This document shows, piece by piece, positions 48,361 to 57,083 of a stretch of DNA of 59,048 nucleotides. Each line of letters opens with the position of its first letter. The stretch's first letter is position 1. The notes under the pieces were generated by a model. That model worked only from the letters and a program-made list of their open reading frames with translations, did not search any database and was not told where the DNA came from. This stretch comes from Salinivirgaceae bacterium. GTDB taxonomy: Bacteria > Bacteroidota > Bacteroidia > Bacteroidales > SZUA-534. The DNA lies in NCBI GenBank assembly GCA_027858735.1, contig JAQICC010000310.1, positions 1 through 59,048 on the forward strand. Reading direction: 5' to 3'. A program made the position numbers and the translations under genes.

Positions 48361-49593
48361 TTATTTAATCTTGTAAGCCATTAAAGCATCACCATGTCTA
48401 ATGTACATAATTCCACTATCTAAAACAGGGTGAGCAAAATGATGACTGGTTCCTTTTTCTATCTTTAACTTGCCTACTACTTCGAATTTCTTTTGTTCGT
48501 AGTCAATAAGTTTGACTTCACCATTTGTACTATAACAAATAAATTTATTATCGGCAAATATTAAGCTACCATTTTTTATTTTTAAGGAATCTACAACATT
48601 TCCTTTGCCTAGCTCTATTGATTTAAGCCAATTTTTTTCAATCGTCATGAACAGATTATTGTCAACTTTCACAAAACCACTGAAACCATTTGCAATTTGT
48701 TTATTGCGCCATATTTCTTTAATGCTTTTCCCATCGGGCGACAATTCAAGTTTCACAGTACCATTTCCATTTTCTTCGGCAGAAACATTATAAATAAAGC
48801 CATCGGCATAAATTGGGGTGTTACAATGTTCTCCATCCCATTTAAAACTTTCTATATTGTATGACCATAGCAATTGCCCATTTTTACTATCAACACCTAT
48901 CAGGTAATGACGTGAAAAAGTTACTAAAATTTGACGTTCCTTTAGGTTTATAAGAATTGGTGAACAAAACGAGGTAGTATCGCCCATTGCTTTTGACGAC
49001 CAAACCATATTGCCCGTAAACCGGTCAATAGCGGCAATATTATTTTCTGGACCACCCGGAAAACAATACACATTTTTATCATCAACAACAAGCGATTCGG
49101 AGTATCCAAACTCATTTTCATAACCTCCCAAATCTTTGACCATATCTACATTCCATTTTTCTTTGCCATTAGCTAAATCATAACAAGCAATTCTTCCTCT
49201 GCCTGAACTGGCATAAACAAGATTATCAAAAATGGTTGGAGTTGATCTTGCTCCTGGGTAAGTACCTGAAAAACCGTTGCCCATAAACTCCTGGCCATTA
49301 GGTGATTTCCACAGCAATTTGCCATTTGTATCATATGCAAACAGGTAGCTCAGACTATCCAATTCACCATTTATTACTACTTTATCAGTTGTAATGGATG
49401 GAGCAGCATAACCGGCACCTATCCCTTCAACAAACCAAAGTAATTCAGGCCCTTTATCCGGCCATTTTTTCAACAATTGAGTTTCTTGGTATATCCCGTC
49501 GCGATTTTCTCCACGCCATTGGGCAATTTTTTGCGCAAATGATTGAGAACCAATAATAAAAACAATAAATGCAATAATCGGCAACTTTCTCAT
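48361..49593 (-). CDS. Secreted PQQ-type beta-propeller protein of unknown role
   Basis: The ATG at 49593 gives a 410-residue protein with a clean signal peptide (MRKLPIIAFIVFIIGSQSFAQ); a longer start 14 codons upstream would bury it. The rest is a WD/PQQ-like propeller (QWRGENRDGIYQETQLLKKWPDKGPELLW, YDLANGKEKWN, IDRFTGNMVWSSKA, SKNGQLLWSYNIE), the fold of BamB and pyrrolo-quinoline-quinone repeat proteins. No dehydrogenase catalytic residues or haem motif (CxxCH) are seen, so enzyme activity is not supported. It is the last gene in the - strand direction but is separated from GH26 by 293 bp with a hairpin, so membership in the mannan operon is uncertain. Confidence 0.8.
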   Translation of the reverse strand: MRKLPIIAFIVFIIGSQSFAQKIAQWRGENRDGIYQETQLLKKWPDKGPELLWFVEGIGAGYAAPSITTDKVVINGELDSLSYLFAYDTNGKLLWKSPNGQEFMGNGFSGTYPGARSTPTIFDNLVYASSGRGRIACYDLANGKEKWNVDMVKDLGGYENEFGYSESLVVDDKNVYCFPGGPENNIAAIDRFTGNMVWSSKAMGDTTSFCSPILINLKERQILVTFSRHYLIGVDSKNGQLLWSYNIESFKWDGEHCNTPIYADGFIYNVSAEENGNGTVKLELSPDGKSIKEIWRNKQIANGFSGFVKVDNNLFMTIEKNWLKSIELGKGNVVDSLKIKNGSLIFADNKFICYSTNGEVKLIDYEQKKFEVVGKLKIEKGTSHHFAHPVLDSGIMYIRHGDALMAYKIK

Positions 49594-49829
49594 AATGAAA
49601 TGTTTTAAAATAGTAATAAAATAATATACAAACAATTAGGTAATTAATTAGTCTAACCGTAAAACTAGGCAAATATGCAACGATTAAAAAATCTGATTAT
49701 GTTATTATTATGTTAATTATCAAAATTATGCATGGATTTTTTGTACAACATGTTTTATCACTACCTACCGAATGAACAACCTTTATGCGAGCTAAGCAGG
49801 TCTCAATATGTTAATAGATAATTTCACGA

Positions 49830-49861
49830 GGCTAGTTTTGGGTATTAAAACCAAAATAGCC
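49830..49861 (-). terminator. Hairpin after the lipoprotein GH26 gene
   Basis: GGCTA-g-TTTTGG and CCAAAA-TAGCC (49830-49841, 49851-49861) form an 11-bp stem with a one-base bulge, 26 bp past the GH26 stop on the - strand. There is no clear T-run. The rest of the 293-bp gap (49594-49886) holds no recognisable gene. Confidence 0.45.
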
Positions 49862-49886
49862 TGCCCCGATCATTTCTCGATGGAAT

Positions 49887-50957
49887 CTAATAGCCCCTCA
49901 TTTCTTTTACTTCATCGGCTGTTAGGCATTTCTCAGAATTAAACACTTCAATCAATTGATCTTCAGTATTAAATTTATACCCCAAATCGCTCCAAAGCAT
50001 AAACCACGCATAGCCACTTTGCAATTCATATTCTTTTAGTGTAGGCATAGTGCTACACTCACCCACAGCAAATGGCCGCTTACCAGCGATGACTTTAATT
50101 TCTTCGTACCATTCTTGTCTAAATACTACATTTGTATCTTGTTCAGGGTAAATATCTAACGAAACAATATCAACAAAATCATCGCCAGGGTAGTATTCCT
50201 TTAAACCATGCCATGGCTTATCAGGGCTCCACACCCAAATCAAATTGTTTAGTTTATGATGATCGGTGTAGCGGTGATAAAGCATTTTCCACATTGCGGC
50301 AAAACCATTTTCGCCTTCTTTTCCACCCCACCAAAACCACTTACCATTCATTTCGTGATATGGACGAAACAACACAGGAATATTCAATGCTTGCAGTTCT
50401 TTAAGCTCTTCAGCTAACCTATCAACATATTCTTTCCATGTAGTATTTGCTTCAGTTCCATCGGTAATAATTTCAGTCCATTGTTCTGGGCTTAGCTTTG
50501 ATTGCACACCGCCAACAAACTGGCATGGTTCACCTACAAAGGGGTCGGCCTGATGATACGTTAATGTAATAATACTACCTCGTTCATGCTGTTTTACAAT
50601 TTCAGGAACCATTAATGGGCGGTACTTTATATTATCAATATCGTGTGTTGAATCGGCAAAACCATAGTCACCACCCCAAATACCAGGATACTTTCCTGTT
50701 ATCTCAAAAATAGAATCGGTATAAACCGACATTTTACCTAAATAATTATGCTGGCCTGTGATTACATATTTACCTTGAATTTCGTAAATAAACTCGAGCA
50801 AACGCTTTGCTTCGGGAGTAGCACTTGAATTTACAGTTGATATTTCTAAGGATTTTTTTTCTTCAACTACCTTACCATTAGGATTATTGCATGCTATCAT
50901 TAAAACACTGATAGTTAGTACTGCTAATACACTTATACTTTTCATTTTCACCTTCAT
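49887..50957 (-). CDS. GH26 beta-mannanase/mannobiohydrolase-type lipoprotein
   Basis: This 356-residue lipoprotein (Cys 23 in LMIAC) hydrolyses beta-1,4-mannan or manno-oligosaccharides. The catalytic domain spans about 50-350 with ITGQHNYLGK, GGDYGFADS, and acid/base E202 in LFRPYHEMNGKWFWWGG. The nucleophile is E300 in FAVGECSTMP. The WFWWG aromatic patch is typical of GH26 subsite -1/+1. It differs from the GH26 at 55061 by being a lipoprotein without T9SS tail or extra domains, suggesting a division between surface-released and membrane-anchored mannanases. It lies 36 bp downstream of the solute-binding-like gene. Confidence 0.93.
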   Translation of the reverse strand: MKVKMKSISVLAVLTISVLMIACNNPNGKVVEEKKSLEISTVNSSATPEAKRLLEFIYEIQGKYVITGQHNYLGKMSVYTDSIFEITGKYPGIWGGDYGFADSTHDIDNIKYRPLMVPEIVKQHERGSIITLTYHQADPFVGEPCQFVGGVQSKLSPEQWTEIITDGTEANTTWKEYVDRLAEELKELQALNIPVLFRPYHEMNGKWFWWGGKEGENGFAAMWKMLYHRYTDHHKLNNLIWVWSPDKPWHGLKEYYPGDDFVDIVSLDIYPEQDTNVVFRQEWYEEIKVIAGKRPFAVGECSTMPTLKEYELQSGYAWFMLWSDLGYKFNTEDQLIEVFNSEKCLTADEVKEMRGY

Positions 50958-50993
50958 TTATTATTATTTTATTGACAATAGTTATTTAAAATA

Positions 50994-52367
50994 TTACAAA
51001 TCCAAACGAATAAGTTCCATTGCTTCATCGGCGCTCATATCTCCAGTTAGTACTTCCAAATAATATGTTCCTGCAACACTTCTTGTACCAACAACATTCA
51101 CGCATAATTCTTCAGAGTAATTATAATTATTATCGCCATACTTGCTCTGAACATAATGCGAAAAATTTTCAAATTGATCTCCGCCGAAATTCACATCTGT
51201 CATTTGTCCCTTAACTCCAGTGGGACATTTTGTATATTGCACCCACAATTCTGCAAAATCTGGTTTATTCATAGCAAGTAAAAGTTTTACAGCCTCATCG
51301 CGATTTGGCGAATTTTTAAGAACTGCCCATGTAATAAAATATGCCGAAGGATAAAGATTAATTTCATTAAAAACTGGAAATTCACAAGGATAAGCATTCA
51401 TTGTTTTTAGTGCATCATCACTTTCCCAAATATTATACATCCAAGATCCATTTGTATAGAAAAGACATTTTTCGTGTATTAAATCACAATTTGATTGCCC
51501 CCACGCCAAATTTTTCCAATTATTTCCCAAGGAATTAAACTCAGAAAGTTCTTGCAAAGCCTTTAAAGTTTTATACCATGCTTGTACTTTGTTTTCAGTA
51601 ACCTGTATATTAAAAAGTTCAGTTGTATTATTTAAAGCCGAAGCATACAATTGAAACACAAAAGCAAATGCAGTTTGCCAATCAGCGGCCTCATGAATTG
51701 GTATAATATAATCGTGTGGGTTTATTTTATTATAAGAATCAACGGATTTTATATAATTCAAAAAATCATCAAAAGTCATCCCATGACTCTTCACCTCAAC
51801 ACCAATTTTTCTAGCTACTTCTTTATTAGTCCACAAAGCCCAATAGCTACCTTCAAGAAAAGGCCCTGGAATAATTCCACCCCAAGTATCTTTAACTTCG
51901 TTAGTCAAAAGCTTGGGCAATGTATTATTTCTAAATTCTGGAATTTTCGAAAAATCAACCAAATTATTTTTCGCCCATAATGAATCTCCACTTAGCTCTG
52001 CAATCGATCTATACTGATTATTTAGTCTAATAATATCCCATTCAGGATTCTTTTTTGTCATTATATCATTGACAAATCTCACATTACTTTCTCTATCAGC
52101 GAAATCATTGAAAATTTCTTCAGGAAATTTCAAATCAACGATTACTTGTTGGTTTTCAAATTCATATTGTCGTGTAAAATCTTTTATCAGTGTACCTCTT
52201 TTCCCTTCGTTTAACCATTGACCAACAAACCGGATTTCTTTTGCAGGTTCAATCTTTCTCTCAATTTTTTTATGCCCTCTATCTTCATTGTCCTTTATGC
52301 AACTTGTAAAGACAAGGATTACAGCAAATATAAACAAACTTGTTGCTCTAATTATTTTCATAATCAT
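50994..52367 (-). CDS. ABC-type extracellular solute-binding-like lipoprotein
   Basis: This 457-residue lipoprotein (Cys 23 in VFTSC) has the features of family 1 sugar-binding proteins: an initial beta-strand (EIRFVGQWLNEGKRGTLIKDFTRQYEFENQQVIVDL), PEWDIIRLNNQYRSIAE, KDTWGGIIPGPFLEGSYWALWTNKEVARKIG and a late AVKLLLAMNKPDFAELWVQYT. Such proteins normally feed ABC importers, but no permease or ATPase gene is visible. Residues after the Cys (IKDNEDRGHKK) are acidic, like the Bacteroidota signal that sends lipoproteins to the cell surface. In this operon, between ManA and a GH26, it may act as a surface or periplasmic manno-oligosaccharide-binding protein. That role is inferred. Confidence 0.82.
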   Translation of the reverse strand: MIMKIIRATSLFIFAVILVFTSCIKDNEDRGHKKIERKIEPAKEIRFVGQWLNEGKRGTLIKDFTRQYEFENQQVIVDLKFPEEIFNDFADRESNVRFVNDIMTKKNPEWDIIRLNNQYRSIAELSGDSLWAKNNLVDFSKIPEFRNNTLPKLLTNEVKDTWGGIIPGPFLEGSYWALWTNKEVARKIGVEVKSHGMTFDDFLNYIKSVDSYNKINPHDYIIPIHEAADWQTAFAFVFQLYASALNNTTELFNIQVTENKVQAWYKTLKALQELSEFNSLGNNWKNLAWGQSNCDLIHEKCLFYTNGSWMYNIWESDDALKTMNAYPCEFPVFNEINLYPSAYFITWAVLKNSPNRDEAVKLLLAMNKPDFAELWVQYTKCPTGVKGQMTDVNFGGDQFENFSHYVQSKYGDNNYNYSEELCVNVVGTRSVAGTYYLEVLTGDMSADEAMELIRLDL

Positions 52368-52412
52368 TCACATTAAAACCATTATTTATAAAATTGCCAA
52401 AAGGGTATTTAT

Positions 52413-53414
52413 TTATTTTTCTATATAAACTTCCAGCAGTTTTGAACTTTTAGTTATTGGATTAATTAATAACTTTTTTATTGAGGCAGGTACCAAAATG
52501 GTCTCACCCTTTGTTAACATTATAGGTGCCTTATTCTCTGAGAATACAATGGAGGTATGCCCTTCAATCGCCATAAAAACTACGAACGAATCTTTGTCAC
52601 TATAGTCTATTTCAATCGGCTTATTAAATTCCAGTATATTCGTTGTGAAATAATCACAAGCTACAATTTCGCTACTTGATTTTTTTGATTTCAGATATTT
52701 TGTTTTGTATTTTTCTATAAAATCGAAATTTATAGCATCAAGTGCCATTTCGGTATGCAATTCTCTTTCATTTCCATGATCATCAACTCTATCCCAATCG
52801 TGAATACGATAAGTAATATCGCTAGTTTGTTGAATTTCCGCAAATAATATTCCAGGTCCGGTGGCATGAATTCGACCAGCTGGCAAAAAGAACACATCGT
52901 TACTCTTCACCTCTTCAAAATTTAACACTTCCTGTAAATTTCCCATATCGAAATGATTTAAATATTTATGTTTATCCATCTCCTGATTAAACCCAACAAT
53001 TAGCTTGGCATTCTTTTCTGCATCAACCACATACCACATTTCAGTTTTACCATATGAATTATGCCGTTTTCTAGCCAAATCATCACCGGGGTGTACTTGT
53101 ATTGATAAATAATCGTTAGCATCAATAAACTTAATTAACAGTGGAAATTGTATGCCGAATTTCTCATACACCTTTTCACCAACCAATGCCGATTTATATT
53201 GAATGATTACATCCTCTATATTTTTGCCTTGTAATAATCCTTCAGATACCACACTTAATTCATTGGGTACAGCTGACAATTCCCAACTTTCTCCAACATT
53301 TGATAATCCGTTGACATTTTTGCCAAGCTGTTCACTTATCTTATTACCACCCCAAATTTTACTTTTTAGTATTGGGGTGAATTTTAAGGGATATAATTCT
53401 ATTTTTTCTTGCAT
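52413..53414 (-). CDS. manA: Mannose-6-phosphate isomerase, class I
   Basis: This 333-residue cytoplasmic enzyme interconverts mannose-6-phosphate and fructose-6-phosphate, linking mannan breakdown to glycolysis. Cupin-type type I PMI signatures are clear: PILKSKIWGG, VGESWELSAVPNELSVV, the metal-binding segment LSIQVHPGDDLARKRH, GKTEMWYVV, VFFLPAGRIHATGPGILFAEIQQTSDITYRIHDWDR. There is no signal peptide. Length is that of the short bacterial form. It lies 45 bp upstream of the solute-binding-like gene and about 190 bp downstream of the symporter gene, a gap that carries a repeat unit. No GH130 phosphorylase or epimerase is visible here. Confidence 0.94.
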   Translation of the reverse strand: MQEKIELYPLKFTPILKSKIWGGNKISEQLGKNVNGLSNVGESWELSAVPNELSVVSEGLLQGKNIEDVIIQYKSALVGEKVYEKFGIQFPLLIKFIDANDYLSIQVHPGDDLARKRHNSYGKTEMWYVVDAEKNAKLIVGFNQEMDKHKYLNHFDMGNLQEVLNFEEVKSNDVFFLPAGRIHATGPGILFAEIQQTSDITYRIHDWDRVDDHGNERELHTEMALDAINFDFIEKYKTKYLKSKKSSSEIVACDYFTTNILEFNKPIEIDYSDKDSFVVFMAIEGHTSIVFSENKAPIMLTKGETILVPASIKKLLINPITKSSKLLEVYIEK

Positions 53415-53435
53415 TATTTTTCAAAATAAACTACT

Positions 53436-53503
53436 ATTGACTGAAAGTACCATACTTGTCTGCCGGCAAAGGCAGGGTTTTAACTACTAATAAGACCAAT
53501 AAA
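53436..53503. repeat. Dispersed intergenic repeat, second copy
   Basis: The 44 bp at 53460-53503 match 37494-37537 with three substitutions and start with CTGCCGGCAAAGGCAG, which can form a small CTGCC/GGCAG hairpin. Upstream, ACTGAAAGTACCATA resembles ACTGAAAGCACCATA at 37330-37344. The copy sits in the 189-bp gap between the symporter and ManA genes. Confidence 0.75.
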
Positions 53504-53603
53504 ATCTTTACTTTTCCTCTTTACTATTTGCAAACAGGAGTCAATCTACATCAACTCCGATTAAAAATCAGAGCTGATATATTATTATTTTTCTAGTAAC
53601 TAT

Positions 53604-54995
53604 TTATGAATCAGAATTATCATTTTTTCCTCTTCTTTCATTAAGATCGGCACTAATTTCTATCATCTTTTTCTCACTTAACTTATAAAAGTAAATAAAT
53701 ATACCCGACACAAGAGCTGCAAAAGCAGGTACCACACTTAACATTATTTTAAGTCCATTTATAGTTTCAGGCGATTGTTCAACATTTGCCTGAAAACCAT
53801 AAAACGCTAATAACCAAAGGGTAATTGAGCCACCTAAAGTCCAACCTAATTTTTGAGTCATACTCGATGCCGAGAAAACCAAACCTGTGGCACGACGTCC
53901 GGTTGTCCATTCTGAATAATCGGCAGTATCGGCATACATCGACCATAATAATGGGAAAATGATACCCGCACAAAAGCTAACCAAAGCTTGAAGAATATAT
54001 ACAAATACAACCATTTCTTTAGTACACATATAAAACAACGAGCTTAAAATAGCCGAAGCTATCATGGCATACATAAAAGTTTTTCGTTTTCCGATTGCTG
54101 CCGAAACAGGTTTTGCCATAGCCACACCAATCATATTAAATGCCTGACCCAGTAGTAAATACATGGTACTAAAAGCAAATGTCATTTTTGAGATGGAAAC
54201 TGCAGTATCGTCAATAATGTAATATTTAAAATAATACATGGCTACACCATCGCGAACCGAATTAAAAATAAGCGTCATAACTCCCGCTCCTAAAAGGATA
54301 AACCAAGGCGCATTTTTCATAAGGTTTCTAATATCCTCTTTTAAATTATTCTCCTGACTTTTAGGTACCAAAATGCGTTCTTTTGTCCACGAAAAAGTGA
54401 GAATAAAAAACACTACTGCAATAACACCAATTACAACCATTGTAAGCTGATACGAAGTAGTTTCAGCCATGCTAGTTTTGAAAAAATCTAACAATGGCTG
54501 ATATATTGCTACTACCAATAAACTACCACCAAAGGCAAATATCATACGATAGGAGGCTAAACTTGTACGGTCGTTTGAATTGGCCGACATAACACCCAAC
54601 AAACTGGCATAAGGAACATTAATAGCCGTGTAGGCCATCATCATTAATGTATAGGTAATATAGGCATATATAAGCTTTCCGGTTGTACTAATATCGGGAG
54701 TTGTAAAAAGCAGCACGCCAATAATACCAAAAGGTATGGCTATCCATAGCAAATAGGGTCTGAATTTTCCCCATTTTGTATTTGTTCTATCACAAACAAT
54801 ACCCATAATAGGATCGTTGGCAGTATCCCATATTCGTGTTACTAAAAACATGGTACCAGCTGCTGCTGCTGAAATTCCAAAAACATCGGTATAAAAAATA
54901 GCAAGGTAAAATGTAAATATCTTCCAAAACATTGACGATGCCGCATCACCAAATCCATATCCTATCTTTTCTTTTAAACTAACTCTATTGTTCAT
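53604..54995 (-). CDS. GPH-family (MFS) sugar:cation symporter
   Basis: This 463-residue inner-membrane protein has about 12 hydrophobic segments and the start typical of the glycoside-pentoside-hexuronide:cation family (LKEKIGYGFGDAASSMFWKIFTFYLAIFYTDVFG, TRIWDTANDPIMGIVCDRTNTKWGKFRPYLLW). A second half-repeat lies at YADTADYSEWTTGRRATGLVFSASSMTQKLG. In this locus it most likely imports mannose, mannobiose or short manno-oligosaccharides from the periplasm with Na+ or H+. It is 65 bp after the GH26-T9SS gene in transcription order and ends just before the repeat-bearing gap to ManA. Confidence 0.92.
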   Translation of the reverse strand: MNNRVSLKEKIGYGFGDAASSMFWKIFTFYLAIFYTDVFGISAAAAGTMFLVTRIWDTANDPIMGIVCDRTNTKWGKFRPYLLWIAIPFGIIGVLLFTTPDISTTGKLIYAYITYTLMMMAYTAINVPYASLLGVMSANSNDRTSLASYRMIFAFGGSLLVVAIYQPLLDFFKTSMAETTSYQLTMVVIGVIAVVFFILTFSWTKERILVPKSQENNLKEDIRNLMKNAPWFILLGAGVMTLIFNSVRDGVAMYYFKYYIIDDTAVSISKMTFAFSTMYLLLGQAFNMIGVAMAKPVSAAIGKRKTFMYAMIASAILSSLFYMCTKEMVVFVYILQALVSFCAGIIFPLLWSMYADTADYSEWTTGRRATGLVFSASSMTQKLGWTLGGSITLWLLAFYGFQANVEQSPETINGLKIMLSVVPAFAALVSGIFIYFYKLSEKKMIEISADLNERRGKNDNSDS

Positions 54996-55060
54996 GTTTT
55001 TTACTTTAATATTGAAATTAGGTTCCTTAATTTTATAATCTCTTTTGTTTTCGACTCTAT

Positions 55061-56899
55061 TTATTCTACTTTGTTAATAATAAATGTTTCAATACTTTTC
55101 TGACTTTTAATTTTAACAATATAGGTACCCGCATTATAATTTGAGGCATCAATAATAATTTCTCTATTGTCTAAATTGTAAGCTGCAAGCTTTTTGCCTA
55201 GCGTTGAATAAATTTCAATTTCGTCATTTTCGTTTACTAAATCTTTAGTTGAAGTTATATTAATCATATTTTCAATTGGGTTTGGAAATACTTTCCACCT
55301 GTTTTCATTTTCATTTCGCATGGTTGCCGATGTAGTTTCAACATAAATAGTAAAATCTTGCTCCGATTTAAAATTACAATAATTGGTATAATTTACTGTA
55401 TATGTCGACGTTTCTGTTGGACTTATGGTTAATTGCCTCGATACCGAAGAAATCCCTGAACCCGTCCATTCCCAATAACCACCTTCCTCTGAAGCTTCAG
55501 GACCAAGTTTTACAACAGAATTTAGACCAACTGTTATTGAATTTGTCTGTTGCCACTCTCCACCATTAAGCTTTACATAAGGTATTATTTCTGTTGTTAC
55601 ACAAGGCCTTAAAATATTAAAAGCTTGAGTGGTAACTGCTCCGCAGGCATTCGTAAAAGTTGCGGTTAAGTTACACGCTTCGGTGGCCAATATCGTTTGT
55701 TGTTTACCATTTCCAGAAGCACCGCAACCCGACCATTCCCAAGTGCCTTCGTCTTCAGAATCAACACTTAGGTGAAATTCAGAAACTTCAGAAGCTGTTA
55801 CTATTGTAGTATCCATCCATTCCCCTTCATCAACTTTAATTTTAGCATTAATTGTGCTCGAATTACAATTTTCATCCCATCCATAAGCAGTAACAATATC
55901 AGGTACTTCATCCAAAGTAATTACCAGTGAATGATTGTAAACTTCGTTTAAATAATCAACATCGGTATCGGTTAAATGTCCCGTGTGCCATTGCATCCAC
56001 CACGACCACATAGCCCCAGTATTTAAACATTCATCGGGATTTGGAGGCATTCCACATTCGTGGTAAGCAATGGGCATTTTATTATTGGCCACAATCTCTT
56101 TCACTTCATTATACATTCTCAACTGCGGATCATCGCCCACCCCGTAATTATCAGGACCTGCAATATCCACATATTCATCGCCAGGATACCAATCACCATC
56201 GGGGTAACCCGTATAACACAGCACCCATATTAAGTTGTTCAGTTCACGATCATTCACAAAATAGTTGTACATAGTAATCCATAGCTTTTCAAATAAATCA
56301 GAACCTTGCATGCCCCACCAGAACCATCCTCCGTTTAATTCATGAAAGGGTCGCCATAAAACAGGTACATTGGCATCGCGTAAGGTTTCTAAATGATCGG
56401 CCTTTGCCTTTAATTCTGACCACATTGACTCATATTCTAACGTTCCCTCTTCAAAACATTTATTGATATCAATTCCAACTTTGCTATTTTCATAACCTTC
56501 TCCAACTCCCGGAGCACCCCAATGCCACATAATTGTTGGTATTCCACCAGCATTCCAATAGTTTATTGCTCGCTGCACTTCTCTATCGTTGTCGTTCTCA
56601 TGAATAAAATCGAGCCCAACAATAGCAGGCTTTTTTCCGGTATTGCTTTCCACATAATCAATTTCTTGCACCCCCCAAGGAGCCCACATTTGACCAGAAA
56701 GCATTTTTTTACCGTACATATCTTGAATATATCGAAATACAGCTTTTGCTTCTACAGATGGGTTTGGGTTGACCAAAGGTTTATCCTGAAAAGGAAAATC
56801 ATTACTTTTAGACAACTCTGGAACTTGAGCAAATAAGTTGCTTGAAATTGAACCAGCAATTATATAATAAATGATTATTGAAAGTATTCTTTTATTCAT
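55061..56899 (-). CDS. Secreted GH26 beta-mannanase with two Ig-like repeats and T9SS sorting domain
   Basis: This 612-residue protein (signal ending LFAQ) is a surface or released endo-mannanase. GH26 occupies about 45-345, with acid/base E187 in LWRPFHELNGGWFWWG and nucleophile E281 in IAYHECGMPP. Two tandem modules of about 80-85 residues follow (about 350-430 and 435-520). Each has a GEW start, a W-E-W-[ST]-G centre (TWEWSGCG, YWEWTGSG) and a TNxC segment (FTNACGAV, YTNYCNFK). The C-terminal T9SS domain starts at KVFPNPIENMINI (about 540) and ends in FIINKVE. A promoter-like pair lies upstream, so it may start its own transcript with the symporter gene after it. Confidence 0.94.
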   Translation of the reverse strand: MNKRILSIIIYYIIAGSISSNLFAQVPELSKSNDFPFQDKPLVNPNPSVEAKAVFRYIQDMYGKKMLSGQMWAPWGVQEIDYVESNTGKKPAIVGLDFIHENDNDREVQRAINYWNAGGIPTIMWHWGAPGVGEGYENSKVGIDINKCFEEGTLEYESMWSELKAKADHLETLRDANVPVLWRPFHELNGGWFWWGMQGSDLFEKLWITMYNYFVNDRELNNLIWVLCYTGYPDGDWYPGDEYVDIAGPDNYGVGDDPQLRMYNEVKEIVANNKMPIAYHECGMPPNPDECLNTGAMWSWWMQWHTGHLTDTDVDYLNEVYNHSLVITLDEVPDIVTAYGWDENCNSSTINAKIKVDEGEWMDTTIVTASEVSEFHLSVDSEDEGTWEWSGCGASGNGKQQTILATEACNLTATFTNACGAVTTQAFNILRPCVTTEIIPYVKLNGGEWQQTNSITVGLNSVVKLGPEASEEGGYWEWTGSGISSVSRQLTISPTETSTYTVNYTNYCNFKSEQDFTIYVETTSATMRNENENRWKVFPNPIENMINITSTKDLVNENDEIEIYSTLGKKLAAYNLDNREIIIDASNYNAGTYIVKIKSQKSIETFIINKVE

Positions 56900-56940
56900 T
56901 ATCTGTATTTTAAAATGATTTTGGGTTATAGTTTATAAGC

Positions 56941-56973
56941 TAAAATTAAAATATGCAATGAAGTAATTTCAAA
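56941..56973 (-). promoter_or_regulatory. Promoter candidate for the GH26-T9SS gene
   Basis: On the - strand TTTG (complement of 56970-56973) is followed after 21 bp by TAATTTTA (complement of 56941-56948), close to the Bacteroidota consensus TTTG/TAnnTTTG. The -7 box ends 42 bp before the ATG at 56899 and the pair lies downstream of the terminator at 57026-57067. Confidence 0.45.
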
Positions 56974-57025
56974 TAATCGGCATTGATTATGTTACTAAGC
57001 TTTTGCTTTTTTTGAAATTCAAAAC

Positions 57026-57067
57026 AAAAACCTTCATTCCTAAGAAGCTTAGGTTATGAAGGTTTTT
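57026..57067 (-). terminator. Rho-independent terminator after the partial GH-A hydrolase gene
   Basis: AAAAACCTTCAT (57026-57037) and CCTAAG (57039-57044) pair with CTTAGG (57048-57053) and ATGAAGGTTTTT (57056-57067), giving a stem of about 18 bp with a small internal loop and a 3-nt loop. On the - strand it starts 17 bp after the stop at 57084 and ends in a T-rich tail. This is the best terminator in the window. Confidence 0.8.
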
Positions 57068-57083
57068 TGCTTAACTACTAACT

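Noticed and set aside
50994..52367. An ABC sugar importer operon
   Set aside because: No permease or ATPase gene occurs in the window; only the binding-like protein is present.
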